Source: an uncultured Lachnospiraceae bacterium
GTDB lineage: Bacteria > Bacillota_A > Clostridia > Lachnospirales > Lachnospiraceae
Direction: 5' to 3'
DNA: 12,292 nt
NCBI GenBank assembly: GCA_902787595.1
Contig: CADAHD010000047.1
Location: forward strand, 1-12,292
Shown one piece after another: positions 1 through 7,672 of this stretch (its first letter is position 1; each line of letters starts with the position of its first letter). The notes under the pieces were generated by a model that saw nothing but the letters and a program-made list of their open reading frames with translations, did no database searches and had not been told where the DNA came from. The position numbers and the translations under genes are program-made.

Positions 1-1745
1 ATCAAGATCGGCGATAATACCTATGAGCTTAAAGTTGCGGGCTTTGCCGAGGACACTTTCTTCTGCTCGCCGCTGAATGTGGGGGCATATCTTATATATG
101 TATCGGATAAGATGTATCAGCAGATTTCCTTTGATAATCCTGTGGCGGATTTTGAGATACAGCGGTATAACATTAAATATTCGGATATTGTTTTCAAAAA
201 ACATCTTGAAAACACCGGACTGGATGAGGATATATATAATGAGTATATGGAATGGTATCTTAAGTATTCTGCAGAGCACCCTGATTTTAACGGAGTGCTG
301 AGCAATGCCCTGGCTTATGTTATGCTTAAGGTCAGCGCAATGATACTGCCCATGATATTCATAGCTATAATACTTCTGTTTGCGCTTATCATATTTGCCG
401 TAGCGCTGGTGCTGACTCATTTCAGTATCAAAAACTTTATCATGACAAATATGCGAAATACTGCCATCATGGAAGCATATACAGCTTCTGACAGTAGTAT
501 TTGCGGGCGGTCTTCTGGGAACGGCGCTTGGCATGTTTTCGCTTGATAAGCTTGGGTTTGCGATACTGGCAACACTGGGACTTAACTGGAACCAGCCGGC
601 TGATATCATGGTTGCGATAACGGTCCTGGTATTCATGTGCCTGACAGTTATCCTGATGACGCTGGTGATCGGCAGGGATTATCATAAGACCACTGTGCTG
701 GATGCGCTTCGCGGCGGTATAAATACCCATAATTTCAAGAAAAACCTTTTCTCCTTTGAAAAGACTGCGCTTCCTGTACCTTTTGTTATAGCGCTTAAGG
801 AAACCTTCGGTAAATTCCGCTCACAGCTGGGTATAGTATTCATTGCCTTTGTGCTGACTGTAGCATCGATAATAGGCTTTGGCATGCGTGACAGTTTTAC
901 CGATGAGCTGTATCTTATGGGGATGGCCGGCTATGCTGCAGCCGATGCAGACTTATATGTGGATGAAGCTACGGAGCAGTATATCAGGAGCATGGGCATG
1001 GTAGAGTATATGTGTGGGGAATGCTGGGAAAGTGTTTCCTATACTTCAGGGAAAGTCCGTAAGGAACAGGTCATAAGCTGCAAGGGTGTGACCACGGATA
1101 CGCCATCGGGACTTATGCTGGTGGAAGGAAGGATGCCCATTCACGATAACGAGATGATATTTGCGACAAGCGCGGCGGAGCGTATGAAAGTATCCGTAGG
1201 CGACGTGGTAACGGCAAAGGTCGGCCTGAATGAAGAAAACTATATCGTGACAGGCATAGTCCAGACCCTTAATAATATGGGAATGATGAGTTATATGTCT
1301 ATCGGGGGGCTGGAGAGGATGACAGGACATCTGGATGGCCACAACTGGCTGGTCAAGCTTAAGGATGGATATACTCTGGATGATTTTAAGGAGGCTTTCG
1401 GTAAGATATATCCCGATATTGAGGTATATGATTTCATGGCGGAAGTATACGCGTCGATCGGTATGGTGATGACGGGCGTCAGTGTGGTAGCGTTATTGAT
1501 AGGCGTACTGACAGTTATCATCGTGGCCTTTGTAGAAGCTTTGGTTGTAAGGACTCAGATAACCAAGAGCTGGCGTGACCTGGGAGTGAGCAAGGCATTA
1601 GGTTATACTTCCGGGCAGCTGATAATACAGGTCATGCTTTCCATTAGCTACGGTCATAATAATCGGAGTGGCCATGGGGACAGCTGCTTTTGCGGGAAGA
1701 AGGATAAAGAAGCTTGAGCCCGTAAAGATGATAACGGAAGAGTAA
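1..1745 (+). pseudogene. FtsX-type ABC transporter permease, 3' part, two frameshifts
   Basis: The 3' portion of a long two-module FtsX/MacB-type permease, the membrane part of an ABC exporter or peptide-sensing transporter; the 5' end lies outside the window. The reading frame changes twice. Frame 1 is open from base 1 to 546 and contains an extracytoplasmic region and hydrophobic helices at about 310-440. Frame 2 then carries the rest of the first module and most of the second (about 488-1640), including the start of the second module (FVIALKETFGKFRSQLGI) and the periplasmic-type core. Frame 3 supplies the natural C-terminus (VIIIGVAMGTAAF...LEPVKMITEE), ending at 1745. The breaks lie near 473-488 and 1640-1650, each close to the equivalent conserved motif of its module (second copy SKALGYTSGQL). 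The stop overlaps the ribosome binding site of the response regulator, so it was the first part of that operon. It is a pseudogene unless the breaks are sequencing errors. Confidence 0.85.
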
Positions 1746-1750
1746 GGGAT

Positions 1751-2458
1751 ATGCATTATAATTGTCTGATAGTTGATGATGAGACCGATCTGGCGCGCAT
1801 GACGGCCGAATATTTTAAGGCCTTCGGCTTAAGCTGCGAATATGTGGACGGTAAGGAAAGCTGTTTTGCATTCCTTAAGGAGAACACAGCGGATCTGATA
1901 CTTCTGGATATCAATCTGGGAGACGGTTCGGGTTTCGATGTCTGCAAAAAGATCCGCGAAGATATGCAGCTTCCCATACTGTTCATAAGCGCCAGACAGA
2001 GTGATGATGATGTACTCATCGCCCTGACCATCGGCGGGGATGATTATGTTAAAAAGCCCTACAGCCTTTCGGTGCTGCTGGCAAAGGTAAAGATCCTGTT
2101 AAAGAGAATGGAACAGATGAAACAGTCTTCCGCCACGGCTGCTTCACCCGCATCTGACACGGATGGCGATGCTTCGGAGGTACTTAAGCTCGATCCGGCG
2201 ACGATGTCGGTCGTGGCTGAAGGCAGGCGGGTTGAACTGAAAGCCAAGGAATATGCGCTGCTTGACTGCCTTTACAGGCACAGGAATGCGATAGTAAAGA
2301 AAGAAGATCTTTTCGATGAAGTGTGGGGAGATACCTTCTTCAGCGATTCTACATTAAATGTGCATATCAGAAGGTTAAGGGAAAAGATAGAAGAGGATCC
2401 CAAGAATCCGAAATATATAAAGACGGTCTGGGGAACGGGGTATTATCTTAAGCTATGA
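1751..2458 (+). CDS. OmpR/PhoB-family response regulator
   Basis: Cytoplasmic DNA-binding response regulator of 235 residues, the normal family length. The receiver domain (about residues 3-118) shows the acidic pair D9/D10, phospho-acceptor D53 (LILLDINLGDGSG), S80 and the conserved K102 (KKP). A linker rich in Ser, Ala and Asp (about 120-142) joins it to a winged-helix domain (about 145-235) with the typical TLNVHIRRLREKIE recognition helix and the YIKTVWGTGYYL hairpin. It should be phosphorylated by the kinase encoded next, whose start codon overlaps its stop (ATGA), suggesting translational coupling. GGAAGAG at 1736-1742 is a suitably spaced ribosome binding site inside the end of the permease. 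Context suggests it regulates the upstream ABC transporter; the actual signal is unknown. Confidence 0.95.
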   Translation: MHYNCLIVDDETDLARMTAEYFKAFGLSCEYVDGKESCFAFLKENTADLILLDINLGDGSGFDVCKKIREDMQLPILFISARQSDDDVLIALTIGGDDYVKKPYSLSVLLAKVKILLKRMEQMKQSSATAASPASDTDGDASEVLKLDPATMSVVAEGRRVELKAKEYALLDCLYRHRNAIVKKEDLFDEVWGDTFFSDSTLNVHIRRLREKIEEDPKNPKYIKTVWGTGYYLKL

Positions 2459-3762
2459 ATGCAATAAGGAATCTGGCAGTATTCTTTACCCTGTTCATGC
2501 TGGGAGCAGCACTTATCTTCTTTAACGTGAGCGGGAAATACACATATACCAAACGTGATATCGTTTATTACAACGATCAGCTGTATAAGGCGGAAGAGGA
2601 CTTTTTACAGGGAATGCCGGAAGAAGGACTGGAAGCCAAATACGGCTGCTATATTATTATGTCAAAGGAGCTGGATGATCCTGAACTGGCTGAACTGTAC
2701 AGCGCTTATGCATTTGTGCTGGATTTTGCTCCGAGCGGCGAATATCTGGGAAAGATTGCCTGGAAGGACGAGCTCAACAGATTTGAACAGACGAAAGCGG
2801 ATTTTCTGAAAGCCTCCCTGATACTTTGGGGGATAGTGCTCTGCAGCGGATATCTTCTGCTGTTTCTGATCTGGCTTCTTTATGCAAGACCGCTGCATCA
2901 GCTGGAGAATTTCTCACGTGAGATAGCTAAGGGAAATCTGGATATCAGACTGCCCAGACACAGGGTAAATATATTCGGCAGCTTTACTGAGGCTTTTGAT
3001 ATCATGCGCGAAGAGCTAAAGGCTGCCAGGGCGCGTGAGATAGAAGCGGAGATAGCCAGGAAGGAACTGGTGGCTTCCTTAAGCCATGATATCAAGACGC
3101 CGCTGTCCGTTATAAAAGCTACGACCGAGGTGCTGGATCTTAAGCTGGAAGGCATGAAGGAGGCGCAGACAGCGGAGGAAACAGACAAAAGAGCGCAGGA
3201 GGCGCTGGGGCTTACTTCTGTTATAACGTCCAAGGCTGATACCATCGGTCTGCTAATGAGCGAGATGATGCATGCCAATATGGAAGAACTGGAGCTTATA
3301 GAAGTTAAGGCTGAGGAAGAAAACTCAACCGAGATAGAAGAGTTTATCAGAAAGCTGGACGGTTACGGAAAGATCACGATAGAAGACCACATACCGCCGT
3401 GTCTGGTTTTGATGGACAGGCTCAGGATGGAACAGGTCATCGATAATGTCATAGGCAACAGCCATAAGTATGCCGGCACGGAGATAAAAGTGAGCTTTGA
3501 GCAGATGGACAGTATACTGATGGCGGACGGCAAAGAAGGAAGCTTCATCTGCATAAGGATAAGTGACAGCGGACCGGGCGTATCCGAAGAGGATCTGCCG
3601 CTGATAGCCGAGAAGTATTACCGCGGAAAGAATGCCAAGGAAAATAACGGCTATGGCCTGGGACTTTATTTGGTCAAGTGCTATATGAACAAGATGGGCG
3701 GCGGAATGGAGTATTATAACGATAACGGTTTTGTTGTGGAGCTGATGATAAAGAAGGTATAA
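2455..3762 (+). CDS. Membrane-bound sensor histidine kinase
   Basis: Histidine kinase of 435 residues, partner of the preceding response regulator (4-base overlap). Transmembrane helix 1 is at about residues 7-25, an extracytoplasmic sensor segment at about 26-118, helix 2 at about 119-142, and a HAMP-type linker at about 143-195. The dimerisation helix carries phospho-acceptor H211 in SLSHDIKTPLSVIK. The ATPase domain has the N box (EQVIDNVIGNSHKYA, N331/N335), the G1 box (DSGPGV, 371-376), YYRG (388-391) and the G2 box (NGYGLGLYLVK, 398-408), so all catalytic motifs are present. The compact external domain of about 90 residues could bind a peptide or envelope signal, but the ligand cannot be read from sequence. 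The gene looks intact although the adjacent transporter is broken. Confidence 0.95.
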   Translation: MNAIRNLAVFFTLFMLGAALIFFNVSGKYTYTKRDIVYYNDQLYKAEEDFLQGMPEEGLEAKYGCYIIMSKELDDPELAELYSAYAFVLDFAPSGEYLGKIAWKDELNRFEQTKADFLKASLILWGIVLCSGYLLLFLIWLLYARPLHQLENFSREIAKGNLDIRLPRHRVNIFGSFTEAFDIMREELKAARAREIEAEIARKELVASLSHDIKTPLSVIKATTEVLDLKLEGMKEAQTAEETDKRAQEALGLTSVITSKADTIGLLMSEMMHANMEELELIEVKAEEENSTEIEEFIRKLDGYGKITIEDHIPPCLVLMDRLRMEQVIDNVIGNSHKYAGTEIKVSFEQMDSILMADGKEGSFICIRISDSGPGVSEEDLPLIAEKYYRGKNAKENNGYGLGLYLVKCYMNKMGGGMEYYNDNGFVVELMIKKV

Positions 3763-3764
3763 AA

Positions 3765-3797
3765 AAAGCCCCTGCCGGTTGATCCGGAAGGGGCTTT
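3765..3797. terminator. Bidirectional intrinsic terminator between convergent genes
   Basis: Inverted repeat AAAGCCCCT (3765-3773) / AGGGGCTTT (3789-3797) with an inner CCGG/CCGG helix and a TTGAT loop. Read on the minus strand it ends in a run of seven T, so it is strong for the acidic-protein gene; on the plus strand the T run is only three, so it is weaker for the kinase operon. Confidence 0.85.
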
Positions 3798-3812
3798 GTA
3801 AATATCGGCCTG

Positions 3813-4244
3813 TCAGTCTTCTTCGGAACCGTTGTCATCGAAGAAATCTTCGCTGTCATCGGAGTCGTCTGCAGCTTTATCTTCAGAAGGTTTCTCCTCT
3901 GCGGGCTTCTCCTCTGCATCATCCTTTACTACTTCGACTTCCTCTGAATCGTCCTTTTCTGCCTCGTCTTCTTTTCTGAGCTCTGCCACGGTCTTGGAAA
4001 CGGTTTCTACCGCGCCCTTTGCGACTTCCTTAGCTTTTTCTACAGCTTCGCCGGCAAACTTCTTGACGCTGTCGAGATTTACATAGCTGCGTGAGCTCTC
4101 CTTTTCTTCCATATTGTCCAGATCATCGAAATCATCGATGTCTGCAAGTTCCTTTTCTCTGGTCTGCAGATAATGATACACACCTGCAGCAGCAGCGCCG
4201 GCAGCAAGTCCGAATACCAATAAGCCTCCAAATTTCTTTGCCAT
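3813..4244 (-). CDS. Small acidic membrane-anchored protein, YtxH-like
   Basis: Protein of 143 residues that I cannot assign to a function. The N-terminus (MAKKFGGLLVFGLAAGAAAAGVY, residues 1-23) is a Gly/Ala-rich single membrane helix preceded by lysines, resembling the anchor of YtxH-type proteins. Residues 24-50 are acidic. Residues 55-92 form an amphipathic, probably helical segment with repeated VKKFAGEAVEKAKE-like spacing. The tail (about 93-143) is a highly acidic, probably disordered region rich in Glu, Asp, Lys and Pro with a short EEKPA/EEKPS repeat. Start choice is supported by AAAGGAG about 10 bases before the ATG on the minus strand and by a candidate promoter at 4271-4300. It diverges from a TetR gene that could control it. 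Low-complexity composition makes homology-based naming unsafe. Confidence 0.8.
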   Translation of the reverse strand: MAKKFGGLLVFGLAAGAAAAGVYHYLQTREKELADIDDFDDLDNMEEKESSRSYVNLDSVKKFAGEAVEKAKEVAKGAVETVSKTVAELRKEDEAEKDDSEEVEVVKDDAEEKPAEEKPSEDKAADDSDDSEDFFDDNGSEED

Positions 4245-4270
4245 GATCTACATACTCCTTTCGTGAAAAG

Positions 4271-4300
4271 ATTTTACTATATTTTAATACATATTGTAAA
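4271..4300 (-). promoter_or_regulatory. Candidate promoter of the acidic-protein gene
   Basis: On the minus strand TTTACA (4300-4295) is followed after 18 bases by TAAAAT (4276-4271), about 27 bases before the start codon. The region is AT rich, so this is a plausible but not unique reading. Confidence 0.5.
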
Positions 4301-4318
4301 AAAAGAAAAGAGATAGAG

Positions 4319-4346
4319 TTGAAAATTCACGAAAATATGATAATAT
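4319..4346 (+). promoter_or_regulatory. Candidate promoter of the tetR-type gene
   Basis: TTGAAA (4319-4324) and TAATAT (4341-4346) with a 16-base spacer, about 35 bases before the ATG. It lies back to back with the minus-strand promoter, about 20 bases away, so one bound regulator could affect both genes. Confidence 0.5.
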
Positions 4347-4381
4347 ATGCGATGGACCGATACAGTCAATAAAGAGGGCGT

Positions 4382-4978
4382 ATGAACGAAAAGTTTTATT
4401 CTCTGAAGAAGGAAAAACAGGACAAGATGATCAACGGAGCCATGCAGATCTTTGCAAAGTACGGTTACCGTCATGCATCCACGGATGAGATGGTCAGGGT
4501 ATGCGGAGTTTCGAAAGGGCTTTGGTTCCATTATTTTGAAAACAAGACGGGGCTTTATTCTTTTGTGGCAAGCTATGGCCTTAAATACGCCATGCTGGAA
4601 CTGAATATGGCTCAGATAAAGAGCGGAACGGATTATTTTGAGCTGCGTCTTAAAATAGAGGAATGCAAGATGGTGATGATGGAGAAATATCCGTACCTGC
4701 CACTTTTCCTCTACAGTATAGTAAGAGAAGAAGATCCGGAGGTCTCGGAACTGATAAAGGAGCCCAGGCAGAAATATGCGGAAGCGCTCTCAAAGGTGAT
4801 GATGCAGGCGGACTATTCGGCCCTTACCTCACATGAGGACTACCTGTTGCTTATCGATATGCTCGATTACAGTATAGAAGCTCTTATGAATGACGGATAT
4901 CGTTCTCCCGTTTTTTCACCGGAACGCTATCTTATGGAAGTAAAAAAACATATTTCGGCATTACAAAAGCTGTTATAA
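4382..4978 (+). CDS. TetR/AcrR-family transcriptional regulator
   Basis: Cytoplasmic DNA-binding protein of 198 residues, typical for TetR-family repressors. The N-terminal domain (about residues 8-60) has the family pattern: helix 1 (KQDKMINGAMQIFAKYGYRHAS), then the helix-turn-helix STDEMVRVCGVSKGLWFHYF (33-52) and the NKTGLYSFV helix. The C-terminal ligand/dimer domain (about 65-198) is all-helical and not recognisably specific; the inducer is unknown. The start is preceded by AGAGGG at 4372-4377. The gene is monocistronic and divergent from the acidic membrane-protein gene. Regulation of that neighbour and of itself is an inference from layout; no clear palindromic operator distinct from the promoter elements was found. 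Confidence 0.92.
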   Translation: MNEKFYSLKKEKQDKMINGAMQIFAKYGYRHASTDEMVRVCGVSKGLWFHYFENKTGLYSFVASYGLKYAMLELNMAQIKSGTDYFELRLKIEECKMVMMEKYPYLPLFLYSIVREEDPEVSELIKEPRQKYAEALSKVMMQADYSALTSHEDYLLLIDMLDYSIEALMNDGYRSPVFSPERYLMEVKKHISALQKLL

Positions 4979-5032
4979 AAAAACAATTGCCACGTACAGA
5001 TAATTGTGGTACTATGTTTGACAGCTTTTTTT
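4965..5032 (+). terminator. Probable terminator after the tetR-type gene, branched stem
   Basis: AAAAGCTGT (4965-4973, overlapping the last codons of the gene) pairs with ACAGCTTTT (5021-5029), followed by further T residues. The 47-base loop contains a second inverted repeat (ACAATT...AATTGT or CCAC...GTGG). The loop is longer than in a standard intrinsic terminator, so confidence is moderate. The TTGACA of the candidate hom promoter lies in the 3' arm. Confidence 0.5.
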
Positions 5033-5046
5033 ATTTGTGTCATTTA
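5018..5046 (+). promoter_or_regulatory. Candidate promoter of the hom-lysC operon
   Basis: A perfect TTGACA (5018-5023) is followed after 17 bases by a weak CATTTA (5041-5046), 50 bases before the start codon. The -10 is poor, so this is tentative. The 118-base upstream region shows no T-box or lysine-riboswitch motif. Confidence 0.35.
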
Positions 5047-5096
5047 AGCGGAGCGATCCGGTAACATTTAGGAACTTTATTTTGGAGGGAGAGTAA

Positions 5097-6296
5097 ATGG
5101 CAGAAGTGGCAGTACTGGGCTACGGCACGGTAGGCAGCGGAGTGGTCGAAGTTATAGAGACGAACCGCGACGTCATATCGAAGCGCTGTGAAGGCCTGCA
5201 TGTAAAGTACATACTGGATCTCAGGGATTTCCCGGGTGATCCTTATGAAGACAGGGTTGTTCATGATTTCGACAGCATAATAAACGATCCGGAGATAAAG
5301 ATCGTCTGCGAGACCATGGGAGGGGCCACATTTGCCTATAATTATACCAAGGCGTGTCTTGAAGCCGGCAAGAGTGTGTGCACTTCAAATAAAGAGCTGG
5401 TGGAGAAGTACGGCGCGGAGCTTTCGCGCATTGCTTCGGAGCACAGCTGCAGCTATCTTTTTGAGGCGTCTGTAGGCGGCGGAATACCGCTGATCAGGAC
5501 CATCAACGAGGCTCTTACCGCAGAAAAGATCGAGCGTATCTATGGTATCCTTAACGGAACTACCAATTATATACTGTACCGCATGGAAACAGCCGGACTG
5601 GATTTTAAAGCTGCTCTTTGCGAGGCACAGGAATACGGCTATGCAGAGAAGGATCCCACAGCCGATATAGAGGGACATGATCCCTGCCGTAAGATAGCCA
5701 TACTGGCTTCACTTGTTACGGGAAAGAAAGTTGATTATACGAAGATCCTGATGGAAGGTATAAAGGATCTGAGCATAAAGGATATAGAATATGCAAAAGC
5801 AGCCGGCATGTGCATAAAGCTCATAGCCATGAGCGAGTTCAAGAACGGCGGGTGCTACTGCATGGTAAGCCCCAGACTCATTGACGGCTCCAATCCTTTA
5901 TCGATAGTTAAGGATGTATTTAACGGCGTGCTGATCCATTCGGATATGCTGGATGACTCCATGTATTACGGCAGGGGCGCCGGCAAGCTGGCAACCGCAT
6001 CGGCTGTTGTCGGTGATGCGGTGGAATGCGCAAATAATATAGGTAAGACCGTTGCCTGCGGCTGGTCTGAGGAAGAGGCGGCGCTTGCTGATATCGACGG
6101 CCTTGAGCAGAATTATTTCGTAAGGGTCAAGGATGAAGCTGCTGCAGCATTTAAGGCTGCCGTTAAAACAAAGGACAGCGTGCTGGATGGCGTCGCAGAA
6201 GGTGAGAAAGGTTACTTTACCGAGTCGATGACCGAAGGCGGATTTAAGAAGGCGATCGCCGGCCTGGACGGCGTTATCGGATATATAAGGATGTAA
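5097..6296 (+). CDS. hom: Homoserine dehydrogenase
   Basis: Reduces L-aspartate 4-semialdehyde to L-homoserine with NAD(P)H, the branch step towards threonine and methionine; cytoplasmic. The Rossmann motif GYGTVGSGV is at residues 8-16, SNKELV at 97-102, and EASVGGGIPLI at 123-133. The catalytic signature GYAEKDPTADIEGHD..RK (181-199) contains residues matching the known catalytic Glu, Asp and Lys (E184, D195, K199). YGRGAGKLATASAVVGD (291-307) closes the catalytic core. At 399 residues it is shorter than the Bacillus enzyme (about 430). The C-terminal piece (about 338-399) looks like a reduced ACT domain without the usual D-R-P-G-V ligand motif. GGAGGGAG precedes the ATG. Only 13 bases separate it from lysC, so the two form one operon. 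Confidence 0.96.
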   Translation: MAEVAVLGYGTVGSGVVEVIETNRDVISKRCEGLHVKYILDLRDFPGDPYEDRVVHDFDSIINDPEIKIVCETMGGATFAYNYTKACLEAGKSVCTSNKELVEKYGAELSRIASEHSCSYLFEASVGGGIPLIRTINEALTAEKIERIYGILNGTTNYILYRMETAGLDFKAALCEAQEYGYAEKDPTADIEGHDPCRKIAILASLVTGKKVDYTKILMEGIKDLSIKDIEYAKAAGMCIKLIAMSEFKNGGCYCMVSPRLIDGSNPLSIVKDVFNGVLIHSDMLDDSMYYGRGAGKLATASAVVGDAVECANNIGKTVACGWSEEEAALADIDGLEQNYFVRVKDEAAAAFKAAVKTKDSVLDGVAEGEKGYFTESMTEGGFKKAIAGLDGVIGYIRM

Positions 6297-6309
6297 AAGG
6301 GAGGAGATT

Positions 6310-7518
6310 ATGCTTATCGTAAAGAAATTCGGCGGTACTTCCGTGGCCAATAAGGAGCGTATCCTTAATGTGTGCAGGCGCTGTGCTGACGAATACAAAA
6401 AAGGAAATGATGTTGTTGTTGTGCTTTCGGCCATGGGAAAGATGACCGACGAGCTGATCGAGATGGCAAAGAATATTAATCCCGAGCCGTCCAGAAGAGA
6501 GATGGATATGCTGCTTACAACAGGCGAGCAGACTTCGGTGGCACTGGCAGCTATGGCATTTGCGACACTGGGCATTCCCGCAATATCGCTGAATGCTTTC
6601 CAGGTGGCTATGCATACCACATCCACCTACAGCAATGCGCGCTTAAAGCGCATCGATACCGAGCGTATCCGTCACGAGCTGGATCAGAAGAAGATAGTTC
6701 TGGTTACCGGTTTCCAGGGCGTCAATAAGTATGGCGATTATACTACGCTGGGACGCGGCGGTTCCGATACTACGGCTGTAGCTCTGGCAGCAGCGCTCAA
6801 GGCTGATGCCTGCGAGATATACACCGATGTGGACGGCGTTTATACAGCCGATCCCAGGGTGGTTAAGAAGGCCCGCAAGCTTAATGAGATAACTTATGAT
6901 GAGATGCTTGATCTGGCGACTCTGGGCGCAGGCGTTCTGCATAACAGATCGGTAGAGCTGGCAAAGAAATACGGCGTTGCGCTGGTAGTAAGATCAAGTC
7001 TTACAAATGAAGAAGGCACAGTGGTGAAGGAGGAAGTAAAAGTGGAAAGAATGTTGGTAAGCGGTGTAGCATCCGATAAGAATTGCGCTAAGATATCTGT
7101 TGTGGGAGTAAGTGACAAGCCCGGTTCTGCGTTCAGACTCTTTGATGCTCTGGCTCAGGAGAAGATAAACGTGGATATGATCCTGCAGTCTGTAGGCCGT
7201 GACGGCACTCAGGATATAGCATTTACCGTGACCGGTGATTATGCGGATGATGCCATCAAAGTGATCGAGGCTAATCAGGCAAGACTCAAATATCAGAAGC
7301 TTGAGTGCGAGAAGGGCGTTGCAAAGGTATCTGTTGTAGGCGCCGGCATGATGAGCAACCCCGGCGTTGCTGCAAAGATGTTCGAATGCCTCTACAATTC
7401 AAACATCAACATCAAGATGATCTCTACCTCTGAGATCCGTGTAACCGTTCTGATCGACGAGAAGGAAGTTGAGAAGGCTGTTAACGCAGCTCACGACATC
7501 TTCGGCCTGGAGGACTAA
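6310..7518 (+). CDS. lysC: Aspartokinase (aspartate kinase) with two ACT domains
   Basis: Phosphorylates L-aspartate with ATP, the first step of lysine, threonine and methionine synthesis; cytoplasmic. The kinase domain carries KKFGGTSVA (5-13), TTGEQ (70-74), GRGGSDTTA (148-156) and TDVDGVYTADPRVV (172-185). Two ACT regulatory domains follow at about 255-325 and 338-398 (KISVVGVSDKPGSAF and KVSVVGAGMMSNPGV). The length of 402 residues matches monofunctional Gram-positive aspartokinases of the Bacillus LysC type (about 408). GGGAGGAG at 6299-6306 precedes the ATG. An internal ribosome binding site at the kinase/ACT junction could yield a separate regulatory subunit. End-product inhibition by lysine and/or threonine is expected from the ACT domains, but specificity is not readable here. 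hom is immediately upstream. Confidence 0.97.
   Translation: MLIVKKFGGTSVANKERILNVCRRCADEYKKGNDVVVVLSAMGKMTDELIEMAKNINPEPSRREMDMLLTTGEQTSVALAAMAFATLGIPAISLNAFQVAMHTTSTYSNARLKRIDTERIRHELDQKKIVLVTGFQGVNKYGDYTTLGRGGSDTTAVALAAALKADACEIYTDVDGVYTADPRVVKKARKLNEITYDEMLDLATLGAGVLHNRSVELAKKYGVALVVRSSLTNEEGTVVKEEVKVERMLVSGVASDKNCAKISVVGVSDKPGSAFRLFDALAQEKINVDMILQSVGRDGTQDIAFTVTGDYADDAIKVIEANQARLKYQKLECEKGVAKVSVVGAGMMSNPGVAAKMFECLYNSNINIKMISTSEIRVTVLIDEKEVEKAVNAAHDIFGLED
7027..7044 (+). promoter_or_regulatory. Internal ribosome binding site and GTG start for an aspartokinase beta subunit
   Basis: Inside lysC, a full anti-Shine-Dalgarno match AAGGAGG (7027-7033) is followed after 8 bases by an in-frame GTG (7042, codon 245); an in-frame ATG follows at codon 248. 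Initiation here would give a 158-residue protein made only of the two ACT domains. Bacillus subtilis LysC is known to make a beta subunit of about 160 residues from an internal in-frame start at the same relative place. Confidence 0.6.
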
Positions 7519-7558
7519 GCAGAGCACTTAATGAGGACAAGCGAAAGCTAAGATCCCT

Positions 7559-7587
7559 GCGGGAAAGCCTGTCTTTCCCGCTATTTT
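7559..7587 (+). terminator. Intrinsic terminator of the hom-lysC operon
   Basis: Perfect 9-bp stem GCGGGAAAG (7559-7567) / CTTTCCCGC (7573-7581) with a 5-base loop, followed by TATTTTTAT. It lies 40 bases after the lysC stop. Confidence 0.85.
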
Positions 7588-7638
7588 TATGCATTGCAGA
7601 ATTGTGTGAAAAAATATCAAAAAAATTTCAAAAATGTA

Positions 7639-7666
7639 TTGACAATTTAGAATAATGTGATAAGAT
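7639..7666 (+). promoter_or_regulatory. Strong promoter of the candidate structured RNA
   Basis: Consensus TTGACA (7639-7644), a 16-base spacer, and TAAGAT (7661-7666) preceded by TGn (7658-7660), an extended -10. Transcription would start near 7673. No protein-coding frame begins downstream before 8270, so the promoter points to an RNA product. Confidence 0.75.
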
Positions 7667-7672
7667 ATACAC

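Noticed and set aside
4979..5096. T-box or lysine riboswitch upstream of hom
   Set aside because: The leader is only about 118 bases and lacks T-box or lysine-riboswitch conserved motifs.
5898..6626. 242-codon minus-strand open frame across the hom-lysC junction
   Set aside because: It lies antisense to two strongly supported enzymes, has no recognisable domain, and has Ser/Ile-rich composition typical of a shadow frame.
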